From Bacteroidales bacterium (GTDB lineage: Bacteria > Bacteroidota > Bacteroidia > Bacteroidales > UBA932), in the NCBI GenBank assembly GCA_017546605.1, contig JAFYSH010000013.1, positions 1 through 33,104 on the forward strand: 33,104 nt of DNA. Direction: 5' to 3'. Positions 1-8,388 of this stretch are shown one piece after another. The position numbers and the translations under genes were made by a program. Position 1 is the stretch's first letter; each line of letters starts with the position of its first letter. The notes beneath the pieces are model-generated. The model was not told the origin of the DNA, did no database searches, and saw only the letters and a list, made by a program, of their open reading frames with translations.

Positions 1-1
1 A

Positions 2-112
2 GTTCTGGAAGGAAACGTGATTGCACTAGAAGTCGGAATCAATGAAATGCTTGCCAAATGTCCGCGATTCGCCGACTGGGTAAGTCGATTAATTGAGGCT
101 TGTTCTGAATAG
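2..112 (+). CDS. C-terminal end of an unidentified protein (partial)
   Basis: An open frame enters from the left edge and runs 36 codons to a TAG at 110-112. The visible residues (ending RLIEACSE) are amphipathic and contain no motif I recognise. A strong intrinsic terminator starts about 30 bp downstream, which supports a real gene end. No function is assigned; the rest of the gene lies outside the window. Confidence 0.55.
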   Translation, partial: VLEGNVIALEVGINEMLAKCPRFADWVSRLIEACSE

Positions 113-143
113 CGGTTTAACAAGTGTTTAACAAGTAAAACAA

Positions 144-175
144 AATCGCCCTCTCAGATACCTGAGAGGGCGATT
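144..175. terminator. Intrinsic terminator between convergent genes
   Basis: A perfect 14-bp stem (AATCGCCCTCTCAG with CTGAGAGGGCGATT) encloses a 4-nt loop. It lies between the plus-strand gene end at 112 and the minus-strand tRNA-Arg, is preceded by an A-rich stretch, and probably serves both strands. Confidence 0.85.
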
Positions 176-179
176 AAAG

Positions 180-253
180 TGATTCGGTTGGGATTCGAAC
201 CCAAGACCCACAGCTTAGAAGGCTGTTGCTCTATCCAACTGAGCTACCGAACC
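180..253 (-). tRNA. tRNA-Arg (anticodon UCU)
   Basis: The minus strand folds as a full cloverleaf. The acceptor stem GGTTCGG pairs with CCGAATC with one G-U pair, the D-arm is GCTC/GAGC, and the anticodon stem ACAGC/GCTGT carries loop CTTCTAA with anticodon TCT. The T-arm contains GTTCGAATC. The discriminator base is A and the 3' CCA is not encoded. It lies 30 bp downstream of the DUF368 gene on the same strand. Confidence 0.96.
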
Positions 254-283
254 ATCCTCTTTTGAGACCGCAAAGATAGAAAA

Positions 284-1168
284 TTATTTTTTCTTCTCCA
301 TCTTCTTTGCAAAATATTCTACGAGAAAGACGATACTTGTGCCAATTAGGGCAAAGAGCAGGGCTTGAGGGATGTGTTCCGAGGGGCCTGTGGGGAAAGA
401 TACCCCGGATGGCTGTAGTTGCTGCCACGGCCAGATTTTAACCAAGGAACCAAGCATGAATCCAGAAAGGATGGCAATTGCGCAGGCATAGAAATGTTTC
501 AGCAGCCACGATAGAAGGTGTGAGAAGCATACGATGCCCACGATTGCTCCCCCCATGAAGACAAGTAGAACCGGTAGGTTGAGGTTGTTGACTGCATTCA
601 GAATGAACTCGTATTTGCCCAGCAGTAGCAGGATAAAACTACCTGAAATACCCGGAAGGATCATCGCACAAATGGCAATGGATCCGGATAGAAAGATGAA
701 CCACAAGTCTGTAGGGGTTGATCCGGGTGTGAGAAGGCAGATAGCGGTACCGCTAGCGATGCCCACCAGCAAAGCGAGCAGGTTGTTCAGTTTTGTCAGT
801 TGAATGTCCTTTAAGATGTAAAAGGCGGATGAAATGATCAGACCAAAAAAGAAGGACCACAACGGAATAGGATGCTGGACCATCAGATAGGTCATTATCT
901 TGGCAATGCTGATGATGCTGATAAGAATACCCAAGGCCAAGGCCAACAAAAAGTTGCCATTAATGTGCTTCCAAAAGGCTTTCCATTGCAAGGAGAAGAA
1001 CAATTTGATGGCCGTTGCGTTGACGGAGCGTATGGAGTCAATCAGGGTTTGATAGATTCCGGTCAGAAAGGCGATGGTGCCACCGGATACGCCAGGGATG
1101 ACGTCTGCTGCACCCATCGCAATGCCTTTTAAAGAAACGATGAAATAGGACAAAAGTCTATTAGTCAT
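284..1168 (-). CDS. DUF368 membrane protein, likely undecaprenyl-phosphate translocase
   Basis: A 294-residue polytopic membrane protein with the DUF368 signature near its start (KGIAMGAADVIPGVSGGTIA, about residues 14-33) and a second glycine/proline motif, MILPGISGSFILLLLGKYE, in the middle. About eight hydrophobic segments are visible. DUF368 proteins (PopT) have been implicated in returning undecaprenyl phosphate across the cytoplasmic membrane for envelope polymer synthesis; that role is from the family, not from this sequence. The length is normal. The start overlaps the end of the upstream DUF6913-like gene by 8 bp, indicating translational coupling. A short basic tail (KKMEKKK) closes the protein. 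Confidence 0.9.
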   Translation of the reverse strand: MTNRLLSYFIVSLKGIAMGAADVIPGVSGGTIAFLTGIYQTLIDSIRSVNATAIKLFFSLQWKAFWKHINGNFLLALALGILISIISIAKIMTYLMVQHPIPLWSFFFGLIISSAFYILKDIQLTKLNNLLALLVGIASGTAICLLTPGSTPTDLWFIFLSGSIAICAMILPGISGSFILLLLGKYEFILNAVNNLNLPVLLVFMGGAIVGIVCFSHLLSWLLKHFYACAIAILSGFMLGSLVKIWPWQQLQPSGVSFPTGPSEHIPQALLFALIGTSIVFLVEYFAKKMEKKK

Positions 1169-1751
1169 TGGTATTGGCTTTAATATGGGTCAAATAATGG
1201 ATGATCTTTTCAGTCCATTGGGGAAACTCGAAGGCATTCTCTAGGGAGGCGTCGGGGTTGGCCTGATAAGCAAAGCAGATATCATAGGCTTGTCGGAGGG
1301 TTTTGTTTTCTGCATTTTTTAGGCCTACTTTTAGTTTTGCGTGCGAGGCGGCCGTCAAGCAGGCTTCTGCATAAGAGGAGTTGACCGTCAGGTTCAGCAG
1401 TAAACCGAATTGTCGGTCGGCCAGTGCCTGGATGGATGGATTCTTTTTCTTGAAAGGGGCACCCAAAAGGGTCAGGTTGCGTCGGGTCAGTCGTTCGATT
1501 TGAGGAAATTGGTGTATCCAATCACCCACTTTCTGCTTGCGTTTGAGATCCAGACAAATTCCTTTGTAATCCAACGCCAAGTGGTCCAGATGCTTGCAGA
1601 GTGAACGTATGGCTTCTTCGCAGCCGTTGACCCCGCCATCAAAGATGAAGAGTACCGAGCCTGTTTGGCCCAATGGACGGTAACTCCGCTCTCGGTCTTT
1701 GATGGCCAATTTTTCAAGTTTCTTTCTTGCAAAAAAATAGAAATTAGACAT
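1161..1751 (-). CDS. DUF6913-like Bacteroidetes protein
   Basis: A 196-residue soluble protein with no signal peptide or membrane segment. An N-terminal basic helix (FFARKKLEKLAIKDRERSY) is followed by a hydrophobic strand (SVLFIFDGGVNG) and a repeated alpha/beta pattern. This overall form recalls the DUF6913 family, small proteins of unknown function confined to Bacteroidetes; I make that assignment by pattern only. It lies 18 bp after the antiporter gene and overlaps the DUF368 gene by 8 bp, so the three are probably co-transcribed. The biochemical role is unknown. Confidence 0.6.
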   Translation of the reverse strand: MSNFYFFARKKLEKLAIKDRERSYRPLGQTGSVLFIFDGGVNGCEEAIRSLCKHLDHLALDYKGICLDLKRKQKVGDWIHQFPQIERLTRRNLTLLGAPFKKKNPSIQALADRQFGLLLNLTVNSSYAEACLTAASHAKLKVGLKNAENKTLRQAYDICFAYQANPDASLENAFEFPQWTEKIIHYLTHIKANTND

Positions 1752-1769
1752 AGCCAGTTGGATTAGTGG

Positions 1770-3245
1770 TTATGGTTGTTTCGGAAGTTTGCCGTTGGCA
1801 TCCGTTTCGGGATGCGAAATTAGGAGCAGTTTATCACCCGCTTGAATTTCTGTCGATCCGTTGGGGATGATGTACTGGTGGCCTCGTTTGATATAGATGA
1901 TGAGAATGTTGTCTCCTAATTTAATGTGTTTTAGCTGTTTGCCGGTAACGGTCATTTGGTCGGTAACGTCCATCTCCCAAATGTTCGATCCGATTTCTTC
2001 TGGAATTGTGATACCGAATGTATTGCTGTCGTTTGAGTAGGGGGCTGTCAAGTTCAGTTTCTTGGATAGCCAGGTGATGCTCATCCCTTGTACCAGTAGC
2101 GATACGATGGTGATGAAAAATACAATGTTAAAAATCAGGTGAGCCCCTTCAACATGTGCGATGATCGGGTAGGTGGCAAAGAGAATGGGAGCTGCTCCCC
2201 GCAGCCCCACCCAGGATATGAAAACTTTCGAGCGGAAATTGATGCTGCGGAAAGGCAACAGGGACAGGAAGACGCTCAATGGCCGTCCCACCAAGATCAT
2301 AAAGATGCCAATCAAAAGAGCAAAGGGTGCGATGGACAACATTTCACTGGGATTGACCAGGAGTCCGAGCATCAAGAACATGATGATTTGGAACAGCCAG
2401 GTCATACCGTCCAGAAAAGTGCTGATCTCCCGTTTTTTGACCAAGGGTTTGTTCCCTACGACAATTCCCGCAATGTAAACGGCCAAATAACCGTTGCCGC
2501 CAAGGGTGTCGGTCAACGAGAAGATGATGAAGATGGTCGGTAGGATGAGGATCGGATAGAGGGAGGTGTTCTGTAGGTTGATTTTGTTTATCAGGAGGAT
2601 AGCAAGACGTCCCAATAGGTATCCCGAGACACAGCCCACTGAAAATTGCATTAGAAAGCGCAAGAGAATCGAAAAGGCGGTTTCTTGGTTGGTGCCCAAT
2701 AGACCAATCAGGACAATGGTCAACATGTAGGCCATCGGGTCGTTACTACCGCTTTCTAGCTCCAGCATGGGACGCAACTGGTTTTTAAGGCCAATGCGTT
2801 GGCTGCGCAGGATGTTGAATACCGAGGCTGAGTCTGTGGAGGACATCGTGGCCGCAGTCAGTAATGCAAATGGGAATGAGACCGCAATTGATATCAGGAT
2901 TGACTTGGAAATGAAGTAAATGAACAAACCAGTGAATAAGGTTGTCAGGACAACTCCCGCCGTGGAAAGGAGTACACCGGGCCACAAGATCGGTTTGATT
3001 TCTTCCACCTTCGTATCCATCCCCCCAGAAAACAGGATGATACTCAAGGCGATCATGCCGATGAACTGGGTCAACGCCGTGTTGTTGAACTCAAAGCCCA
3101 GACCGTCTGAGCCAAAGAACATTCCTACCAGCAAGAAAACCAGGAGGGTAGGAACGCCCAAACGGGAGCCCATTTTGGTAACGAGAATGGATATGAGAAG
3201 GATGATGGATGTAATGAAAAGCAGATTACCAGTTGTAAAAATCAT
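1770..3245 (-). CDS. CPA1-family potassium/proton antiporter with C-terminal TrkA_C domain
   Basis: A 491-residue protein with roughly twelve membrane segments (residues about 5-395), followed by a soluble C-terminal domain (about 410-485) of the RCK/TrkA_C type. Hallmarks of the CPA1 exchange domain include LVGMFFGSDGLGF, the SSTDSASVFNILR loop and LELESGSNDPMAYML, which carries the conserved SNDP transport motif. The layout matches the NhaP2/CvrA family that exchanges K+ for H+ across the inner membrane. The TrkA_C part could sense nucleotide or cation. The ATG is preceded by a TATTTTTG promoter box 43 bp upstream, and the gene probably heads an operon with the two downstream genes. Confidence 0.9.
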   Translation of the reverse strand: MIFTTGNLLFITSIILLISILVTKMGSRLGVPTLLVFLLVGMFFGSDGLGFEFNNTALTQFIGMIALSIILFSGGMDTKVEEIKPILWPGVLLSTAGVVLTTLFTGLFIYFISKSILISIAVSFPFALLTAATMSSTDSASVFNILRSQRIGLKNQLRPMLELESGSNDPMAYMLTIVLIGLLGTNQETAFSILLRFLMQFSVGCVSGYLLGRLAILLINKINLQNTSLYPILILPTIFIIFSLTDTLGGNGYLAVYIAGIVVGNKPLVKKREISTFLDGMTWLFQIIMFLMLGLLVNPSEMLSIAPFALLIGIFMILVGRPLSVFLSLLPFRSINFRSKVFISWVGLRGAAPILFATYPIIAHVEGAHLIFNIVFFITIVSLLVQGMSITWLSKKLNLTAPYSNDSNTFGITIPEEIGSNIWEMDVTDQMTVTGKQLKHIKLGDNILIIYIKRGHQYIIPNGSTEIQAGDKLLLISHPETDANGKLPKQP

Positions 3246-3287
3246 CGTATTGAGTGTTGTGTAAATAACCTATTTTAAACAATCTTC

Positions 3288-3295
3288 CAAAAATA
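3288..3295 (-). promoter_or_regulatory. Bacteroidetes -7 box for the antiporter operon
   Basis: The minus strand reads TATTTTTG, an exact TAnnTTTG match, 43 bp upstream of the antiporter ATG. No strong -33 TTTG lies at the expected distance. It is divergent from the hydF promoter about 20 bp away. Confidence 0.5.
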
Positions 3296-3313
3296 GCGAA
3301 TTTTATTGGAATC

Positions 3314-3345
3314 TGTGCCAAGTGAATAAAAAATAATTAAATTTG
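3314..3345 (+). promoter_or_regulatory. Predicted promoter of hydF-hydE
   Basis: TAAATTTG at 3338-3345 matches TAnnTTTG exactly, with a weak -33 element (TGTG, 3314-3317) 20 bp upstream. The final G of the box is the first base of an in-frame GTG, so that GTG would not be transcribed. This supports the ATG at 3366 as the start of hydF. Confidence 0.55.
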
Positions 3346-3365
3346 TGAAAAGAAATAGAAAAATT

Positions 3366-4565
3366 ATGCAAGCAATCAATATAGGATTCTTTGGAAAAAC
3401 GAATACAGGGAAAAGTTCGTTGCTCAACGCGTTGGCTGGTCAGGATGTAGCCATCGTTTCGGATCAGGCCGGAACAACGACTGACCCGGTGGGCAAGCGG
3501 ATGGAAATTCCGCAAATTGGTCCTTGTCGTCTGATTGATACGGCAGGTTTGGACGATAGTACCCAGTTGGGAGAACAACGCACCCGGAAAACTCGTTCAT
3601 GGATCAACCGGGTGGATTTGGCTCTGTTGCTTTTTACAGGGAATTGCTTTACCAAACTGGAGCAGGAACTATTGGAAGAGTTCCGCCGCTTGAAGGTGCC
3701 CGTATTGTTGGTGCATACCCAATCCGACATCATTCCCTTGGATGAGGCATTGGCTCAGGAGTTGAGCGAGCGCTATGGGGTGGATGTCTTGGAGTACTCG
3801 GTGGCTTTGTTGGATGAAACCGCTCAAAATGAATTAAAAGAACTGTTGATCGCTTTTATGATCAAGTCCATTGCTTCATCACCCTTGCGGGAAAAACGCT
3901 TGTTTGAAGGTTTGGTCTCAGCGCAGCAAACGGTGGTGCTTGTATGTCCGATTGATCAGGCAGCTCCTACGGGGCGCCTCATTTTGCCGCAAGTGATGGC
4001 CATTCGGGACTTGTTGGACCGTCAGTCAACAGCTGTTGTTCTACAGGTGGACCAATTGGCGGCTTATCTGGAGAATCATCCCGCACCGGATTTGGTGGTT
4101 ACGGATAGTCAAGTATTTGCTCAAGTAGCTACCTTGGTGCCTGAAACTGTACCTATGACGAGTTTCAGCGTCTTATTAGCCCGTAGTAAGGGGCCTTTTG
4201 AGGCTTATCTCACCGGAGCAGAAAAGATCGATCAGTTGCAAGACGGTGATCGGATTCTTATTTTAGAGTCGTGTACCCATCATGCTTCCTGTGAAGACAT
4301 TGGAAGGGTGAAGTTGCCGCGTCTGTTTCAAAAATATACCGGAAAAGCCTTGCGATTTACCATCATTGCCGGTATGGACGACCTGCCGGAGGATCTTACA
4401 GATTATGCGATGGTGGTGCAATGTGGTGGCTGTATGATCAATCGTCGCGAGCTGCTTTCCCGAGTAAATCCGGCCATTGAGCGGGGAATTCCCGTTTGCA
4501 ATTATGGCATGGCCATGGCTTACATGAACCGAATTTTTCACCGTTCTGTTGCTCCGTTCCGATGA
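3366..4565 (+). CDS. hydF: [FeFe]-hydrogenase maturation GTPase HydF
   Basis: A 399-residue scaffold and GTPase on which the 2Fe subcluster of the [FeFe]-hydrogenase H-cluster is built before delivery to HydA. The N-terminal Era/TrmE-like G domain shows the P-loop GKTNTGKSS (residues 10-18), switch-I TTTDPV and G3 DTAGLDD. The C-terminal domain carries the cluster ligands CTH (about 303-305) and CGGC (about 353-356), matching the CxH...CxxC pattern. A GTG 21 nt upstream gives seven more residues but falls inside the predicted -7 box, so I chose the ATG. The stop overlaps the hydE start as ATGA. No hydG or hydrogenase subunit lies in this window. Confidence 0.95.
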   Translation: MQAINIGFFGKTNTGKSSLLNALAGQDVAIVSDQAGTTTDPVGKRMEIPQIGPCRLIDTAGLDDSTQLGEQRTRKTRSWINRVDLALLLFTGNCFTKLEQELLEEFRRLKVPVLLVHTQSDIIPLDEALAQELSERYGVDVLEYSVALLDETAQNELKELLIAFMIKSIASSPLREKRLFEGLVSAQQTVVLVCPIDQAAPTGRLILPQVMAIRDLLDRQSTAVVLQVDQLAAYLENHPAPDLVVTDSQVFAQVATLVPETVPMTSFSVLLARSKGPFEAYLTGAEKIDQLQDGDRILILESCTHHASCEDIGRVKLPRLFQKYTGKALRFTIIAGMDDLPEDLTDYAMVVQCGGCMINRRELLSRVNPAIERGIPVCNYGMAMAYMNRIFHRSVAPFR

Positions 4566-5701
4566 ATCAATCTTTGCTTCAAATATTGACTCCGGCCGGG
4601 CTGATTCCCGATCTGGAGACGCTCAAAGCCTGGCTGACCACCACGGATAATCGGCTTCACGAAAGCCTGGTGGCTGCCGCCTTTGCATTGAAAAACCAGC
4701 AAGCAGGGCCTGGGATATTCCTCCGTGGCCTAATGGAAATTTCAAATCATTGTCAAAAGAATTGTCTGTATTGTGGTATTCGCGGCAAGAATGCGACTGT
4801 TGCCCGCTATGAACTTTCTGATGAGGAAATTTTGCATTTGGGGCAGAAAGCGGCCCAATTAGGCTATGCTTCCATCGTACTTCAAGCCGGAGAAAGGCAG
4901 GATAACAAATTTGTTTTGAGAATTACAAAGTTGTTAAAATCTCTGAAATCTATATCATTACGAGATGGAGTAAGGGGGGGAGTCCGTCGACCGGATGGAT
5001 CGGCAGGTTTGGGCATTACTTTGTCTTTGGGAGAGCAAAAAAAGGAGATTTTTGAGGAATGGTATGCGGCAGGAGCGCATCGTTACCTCTTGCGCATAGA
5101 AGCATCGGATCCGGATCTCTACCATCAGATCCATCCGCAGGATGCCTTGCATACATACGAACGTCGGATCCAATCATTGCGGGATTTGCGGGAAGTTGGC
5201 TACCAGGTGGGAACGGGTGTGATGATTGGTTTGCCTTTTCAAACGGAGGAGCACTTGGCCAAGGATCTGCTCTTTTTCAAGAAGATGGACATTGATATGT
5301 GTGGAATGGGGCCTTATATTCCGCATCACGATACGCCTTTGGCGCAATATGCTGCTTCGATTCCGTCTCCGGAAAGGCGTTTGGAACTTTCTATCCGGAT
5401 GGTCGCTTTGTTGCGTCTTTTGATGCCGGATATTAATATCGCTGCAACCACAGCCCTGCAGGTGTTGAGTGCACAGGGGCGGGAGCAAGCCATCGAAGCG
5501 GGCGCCAATGTGGTGATGCCCAACTTGACCGACTTGTTGCACCGGTCGAATTATGACTTGTACGACGGGAAGCCCGGTGCTGCGGTGGATGCGGATGTAG
5601 AGGATACGGATTTTGCCCGTTATCTGGCTCAAAAAAATATCCCCATCCTGCGAGGAGAATGGGGAGATTCTAATCATTATTTTGCCCGAAATCGGGATTA
5701 G
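4562..5701 (+). CDS. hydE: [FeFe]-hydrogenase maturation radical SAM enzyme HydE
   Basis: A 379-residue radical SAM protein with the CX3CX2C cluster motif at Cys64, Cys68 and Cys71 (HCQKNCLYCG). HydE processes a cysteine-derived Fe synthon toward the diiron subcluster made with HydG and HydF. Further HydE-like features are LQAGE at about 107-111, GLPFQTEEHL, and IAATTALQVL in the C-terminal half. It overlaps hydF by 4 bp (ATGA), so the pair is translationally coupled. Compared with the usual length near 350, there is an extra glycine/arginine-rich segment at about residues 128-150 (RDGVRGGVRRPDGSAG), encoded around a run of seven G at 4974-4980. The frame is intact. It converges on the next gene with only 4 bp between stops. 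Confidence 0.93.
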   Translation: MNQSLLQILTPAGLIPDLETLKAWLTTTDNRLHESLVAAAFALKNQQAGPGIFLRGLMEISNHCQKNCLYCGIRGKNATVARYELSDEEILHLGQKAAQLGYASIVLQAGERQDNKFVLRITKLLKSLKSISLRDGVRGGVRRPDGSAGLGITLSLGEQKKEIFEEWYAAGAHRYLLRIEASDPDLYHQIHPQDALHTYERRIQSLRDLREVGYQVGTGVMIGLPFQTEEHLAKDLLFFKKMDIDMCGMGPYIPHHDTPLAQYAASIPSPERRLELSIRMVALLRLLMPDINIAATTALQVLSAQGREQAIEAGANVVMPNLTDLLHRSNYDLYDGKPGAAVDADVEDTDFARYLAQKNIPILRGEWGDSNHYFARNRD

Positions 5702-5705
5702 TGGT

Positions 5706-7604
5706 CTATTTCCCGTTTTCTGCTTGGTAGATGAGTTTTACTTCATCGGCCGTCAGAGTTCTTGTATAAAACCGCACGTTGTCGATATTCATGTTTACGG
5801 GGTTCTTGATCAAGCCGTTGTCACTAGGGCCTCCGATCACAAACTTCGTGCCTTTACCGGATGTCTTTTCCCAGCAACTGATAGCATCAATCAATTCCCC
5901 GTTGATATATAGGGATTGAGTATATCCGTTGTTATTCGGAGCATTGGTGATGGTAATGTGTGTCCATTGGTAAGGAATTTCTCCGTGTGTAAAGCTTTTG
6001 CATTCACTTTCATAACGGTTGATGACGCGGAACATGCCTTGCTTCATAACCAGTGCAGGACTGTTTTGTGCGCCCCCCATAGCGGAAAAGTAGTGGCCAT
6101 CACTTGTACCCAAAATCCAGAAGCTCACCGAGTAATTGTCAAATGGAGATTGAATCATCGCTTTTGGAATGGAAATGCAGCTTTCGTTGGCAGCGTTCAA
6201 TTCGATGGATTGGGTGCCGTCTGCACTCTCGTTGCTATAGCGTGCTCCGTTGATCAGTTGTGCATTGATGCCCGATCCGATTTCGTCCGCTCCGGAGTTG
6301 TTGAAACGGAAGTAGGCAAACAGACCGTTGCGAACCACATAAGCCGGATCGGGTTGGTTTTGGGGAGCTACCGACGGTTGCGGAGCAGGAGCCGGGGACG
6401 GGGCAGCAGTGGGTTGTGCAGATGTGCTCAATTGTTTGGTAGTCAAGTCACAACGAATAGTTTGTTTTCCATCAACATATACATAATTGCTCACAGTTTG
6501 GAAGCGAGTCTTGATGACTTGTACTTCGTAGTTGGCCGGATTCAGGTCGTTGAATTGGTAAACACCGTTTGCACCCGTTACGGCTTGTTTTCCGCCCGGA
6601 ATTAGGGTGATCTTGGCATAGGGAACCGGGTTGCCGGCTTCATCGCTTACCACACCTGTCAGGGAAATCTGCACGTTCTGTTTGATGTAGATCCGATCGT
6701 AAATCATGCGGCTGGTACCGGTAGAGAAACGAATGTCAATGTAGTTTTCGTCTTCTTCGTAGCACGGGAAGTCGTCGTATTTGATCAGGATGGTGTTGCC
6801 TTCGAAGGAGGCGGTCATCTTGGTTGCACAATTGGATTTCAAGGTCGGTCGTTGACGGGTTGAGATCTCGCGGTCTTTCAGCATCAACACGGCAGCTACG
6901 ATCCCTTTTTTGCTTTGGACAGCCGTAATGGTGATGGCATCAAAGAGGCGGTTGTATTCTTGCATGAGGAAAGCAACCTTTTCATAGCGGGGATCTTCTT
7001 CCATAAACTCACTTTGAAAAGCTTTCAAATCGCCAATGGTGCGGCTAATGTCTTCAATTGAAGTCATTTGATCCAACATAACCTCGTATTGGGCCAAACG
7101 TTCATTCAAGCGGTTCTCTTGCTTTTCGTATTCGATGATCAGTGATTTCAGATCAAAGTCAGAGAAGGGGTAGAGGATGGCATAGAAGTATTCTGCGCGA
7201 CGTTCTGATTTGTAATAGCGCTCTTCCCAATAGTATTTTTCAGCCTTGGAAAGGGAGATTTCGGTCAGGAACGGAAGGCGGGCTGTTTTGGACTTGATAT
7301 CTGATTCCAGCTTTTGTTGATAGGAATACGCGCCATTCACCTCAAGATTGGTGCTTTGCAAACTGGTTGTGGCAATGATACGAACGGCAACACTCTCTGA
7401 AATATCGGTTTTCAATTTGAGCAAGGCTGCATCGCGGGCCTCTTCCAGGGTGGATCCAACTCCGGAGCAACTCAAGTAGCCCGGCATTACGCCAGCAACC
7501 CAAGAGGGTGTTTTGCGCTCACTGGATTCGGTTACTTTGTACTGGGCTTCAGCAATCCAACTAATTTGGAGCAGGCACAATAGACAGAAGATAAATCGTT
7601 TCAT
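5706..7604 (-). CDS. Secreted LPP20-like / carboxypeptidase-regulatory-like / LamG-like protein
   Basis: A 632-residue exported protein. An N-terminal signal peptide is cleaved near Ala-Glu-Ala-Gln (about residue 20). Residues about 30-160 resemble LPP20-type domains (PSWV, then SCSGVGSTLEEARDAALLKL), followed by a helical, charged region to about 220. A carboxypeptidase-D regulatory-like fold follows at about 315-390 (SLTGVVSDEAGNPVPYAKI, GVYQFNDLNPANYEVQV). After a Pro/Ala/Gln linker, a concanavalin/LamG-like domain (about 420-625) begins GLFAYFRFNNSGADEIGSG and ends NIDNVRFYTRTLTADEV. The combination suggests a periplasmic or surface protein that binds polymer or glycan; substrate unknown. 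It is 9 bp downstream of the 229-residue gene, hence co-transcribed. Confidence 0.8.
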   Translation of the reverse strand: MKRFIFCLLCLLQISWIAEAQYKVTESSERKTPSWVAGVMPGYLSCSGVGSTLEEARDAALLKLKTDISESVAVRIIATTSLQSTNLEVNGAYSYQQKLESDIKSKTARLPFLTEISLSKAEKYYWEERYYKSERRAEYFYAILYPFSDFDLKSLIIEYEKQENRLNERLAQYEVMLDQMTSIEDISRTIGDLKAFQSEFMEEDPRYEKVAFLMQEYNRLFDAITITAVQSKKGIVAAVLMLKDREISTRQRPTLKSNCATKMTASFEGNTILIKYDDFPCYEEDENYIDIRFSTGTSRMIYDRIYIKQNVQISLTGVVSDEAGNPVPYAKITLIPGGKQAVTGANGVYQFNDLNPANYEVQVIKTRFQTVSNYVYVDGKQTIRCDLTTKQLSTSAQPTAAPSPAPAPQPSVAPQNQPDPAYVVRNGLFAYFRFNNSGADEIGSGINAQLINGARYSNESADGTQSIELNAANESCISIPKAMIQSPFDNYSVSFWILGTSDGHYFSAMGGAQNSPALVMKQGMFRVINRYESECKSFTHGEIPYQWTHITITNAPNNNGYTQSLYINGELIDAISCWEKTSGKGTKFVIGGPSDNGLIKNPVNMNIDNVRFYTRTLTADEVKLIYQAENGK

Positions 7605-7613
7605 AGGTTGCTA

Positions 7614-8303
7614 TTATTTAATTTGATTCAACCAACATTGGGTGTTGTCTGATTTGAAGTTGGGGCAGCAGTTGCGTTGATCCGCAGGAATCTGGGTGAG
7701 CAGTTCGCTCATTTTGTTGTACAAATCGGCGCAAGCGCGAGGTACAAAGTTGATTTCTGCCAGCGCAGCAGCATAGTCACCGCGGGTAATATGAGCTTGG
7801 GTACGGAGTACTAGCTGTTCTGCATTGGAATTGTAGTATTCCAGGATTTTTTCTTTGCCTTTTACGATGAAGGTTTTCAGGCGAGAGTTTCTGGATGAAA
7901 TGTTGCGGATAGCTGCCAGGATGGCTTGATCTGCTGAGTTGCCAATTCCCTTAGTGGCAATCATTGTTTGGCTGTAGATGATTTGCGAGTGCAAATCGAC
8001 CAGGAACAAAGACACTTCGATGTTCACGACAAATTTAGCGGGAGCTGTTTCAGTAACTGTTTCACTGACGATATTAAAGCGGGGAAGCACCATATAACGG
8101 CCATCCACAGCGGAGATACCGTTCAAAGTAAGTGCTTGCAGCAGGTTGTTTTGCAACAAGGTGGCAGCTTGCTCAGAAAGTTGTTCGGATTGAGGATATA
8201 GGGCTCCTATTTCAAGTTTGTCTGAATCGGTCATGGGTTGAGCAATTGACAGCGTGGAAAGGCTGATCAATAGACAAGCGAAAAGAAATTTGATCTTGCT
8301 CAT
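7614..8303 (-). CDS. Exported protein of unknown function, partner of the LPP20/LamG protein
   Basis: A 229-residue protein with a clear N-terminal signal peptide (FLFACLLISLSTLSIAQ). The mature part has mixed alpha/beta character, including QAATLLQNNLLQALTLNG and a beta-rich segment (FVVNIEVSLFLVDL, IIYSQTMIATKGIG), which loosely recalls envelope proteins of the CsgG/LPP20 kind. The C-terminal region has a cysteine pair (RNCCP). I do not recognise the family with certainty. It is the first gene of a two-gene operon and lies 9 bp from the multidomain secreted gene, so the two products probably act together in the envelope. Confidence 0.7.
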   Translation of the reverse strand: MSKIKFLFACLLISLSTLSIAQPMTDSDKLEIGALYPQSEQLSEQAATLLQNNLLQALTLNGISAVDGRYMVLPRFNIVSETVTETAPAKFVVNIEVSLFLVDLHSQIIYSQTMIATKGIGNSADQAILAAIRNISSRNSRLKTFIVKGKEKILEYYNSNAEQLVLRTQAHITRGDYAAALAEINFVPRACADLYNKMSELLTQIPADQRNCCPNFKSDNTQCWLNQIK

Positions 8304-8353
8304 AGTTGAAAAGGTATAAAATGTTTTTAATCAGAAAATACTGCATGTGTCCA

Positions 8354-8385
8354 CGAAGGTACTATCTTTTAGGGAAAGAAACAAA
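8354..8385 (-). promoter_or_regulatory. Predicted promoter for the two-gene secreted-protein operon
   Basis: On the minus strand TTTG (8385-8382), 20 nt, then TACCTTCG (8361-8354), one mismatch from TAnnTTTG. It lies about 50 bp upstream of the 229-residue gene. The -33 TTTG is part of the U-tract of the ppdK terminator. Confidence 0.55.
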
Positions 8386-8388
8386 AAA

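Noticed and set aside
4496..4561. N-terminal extension of HydE to 4496
   Set aside because: It would overlap hydF by 70 bp and adds residues unlike HydE; the ATGA junction at 4562 is the normal coupled start.
5916..6605. 229-residue plus-strand frame inside the LamG-protein gene
   Set aside because: Antisense to a well-supported domain protein, with no promoter and no recognisable motif.
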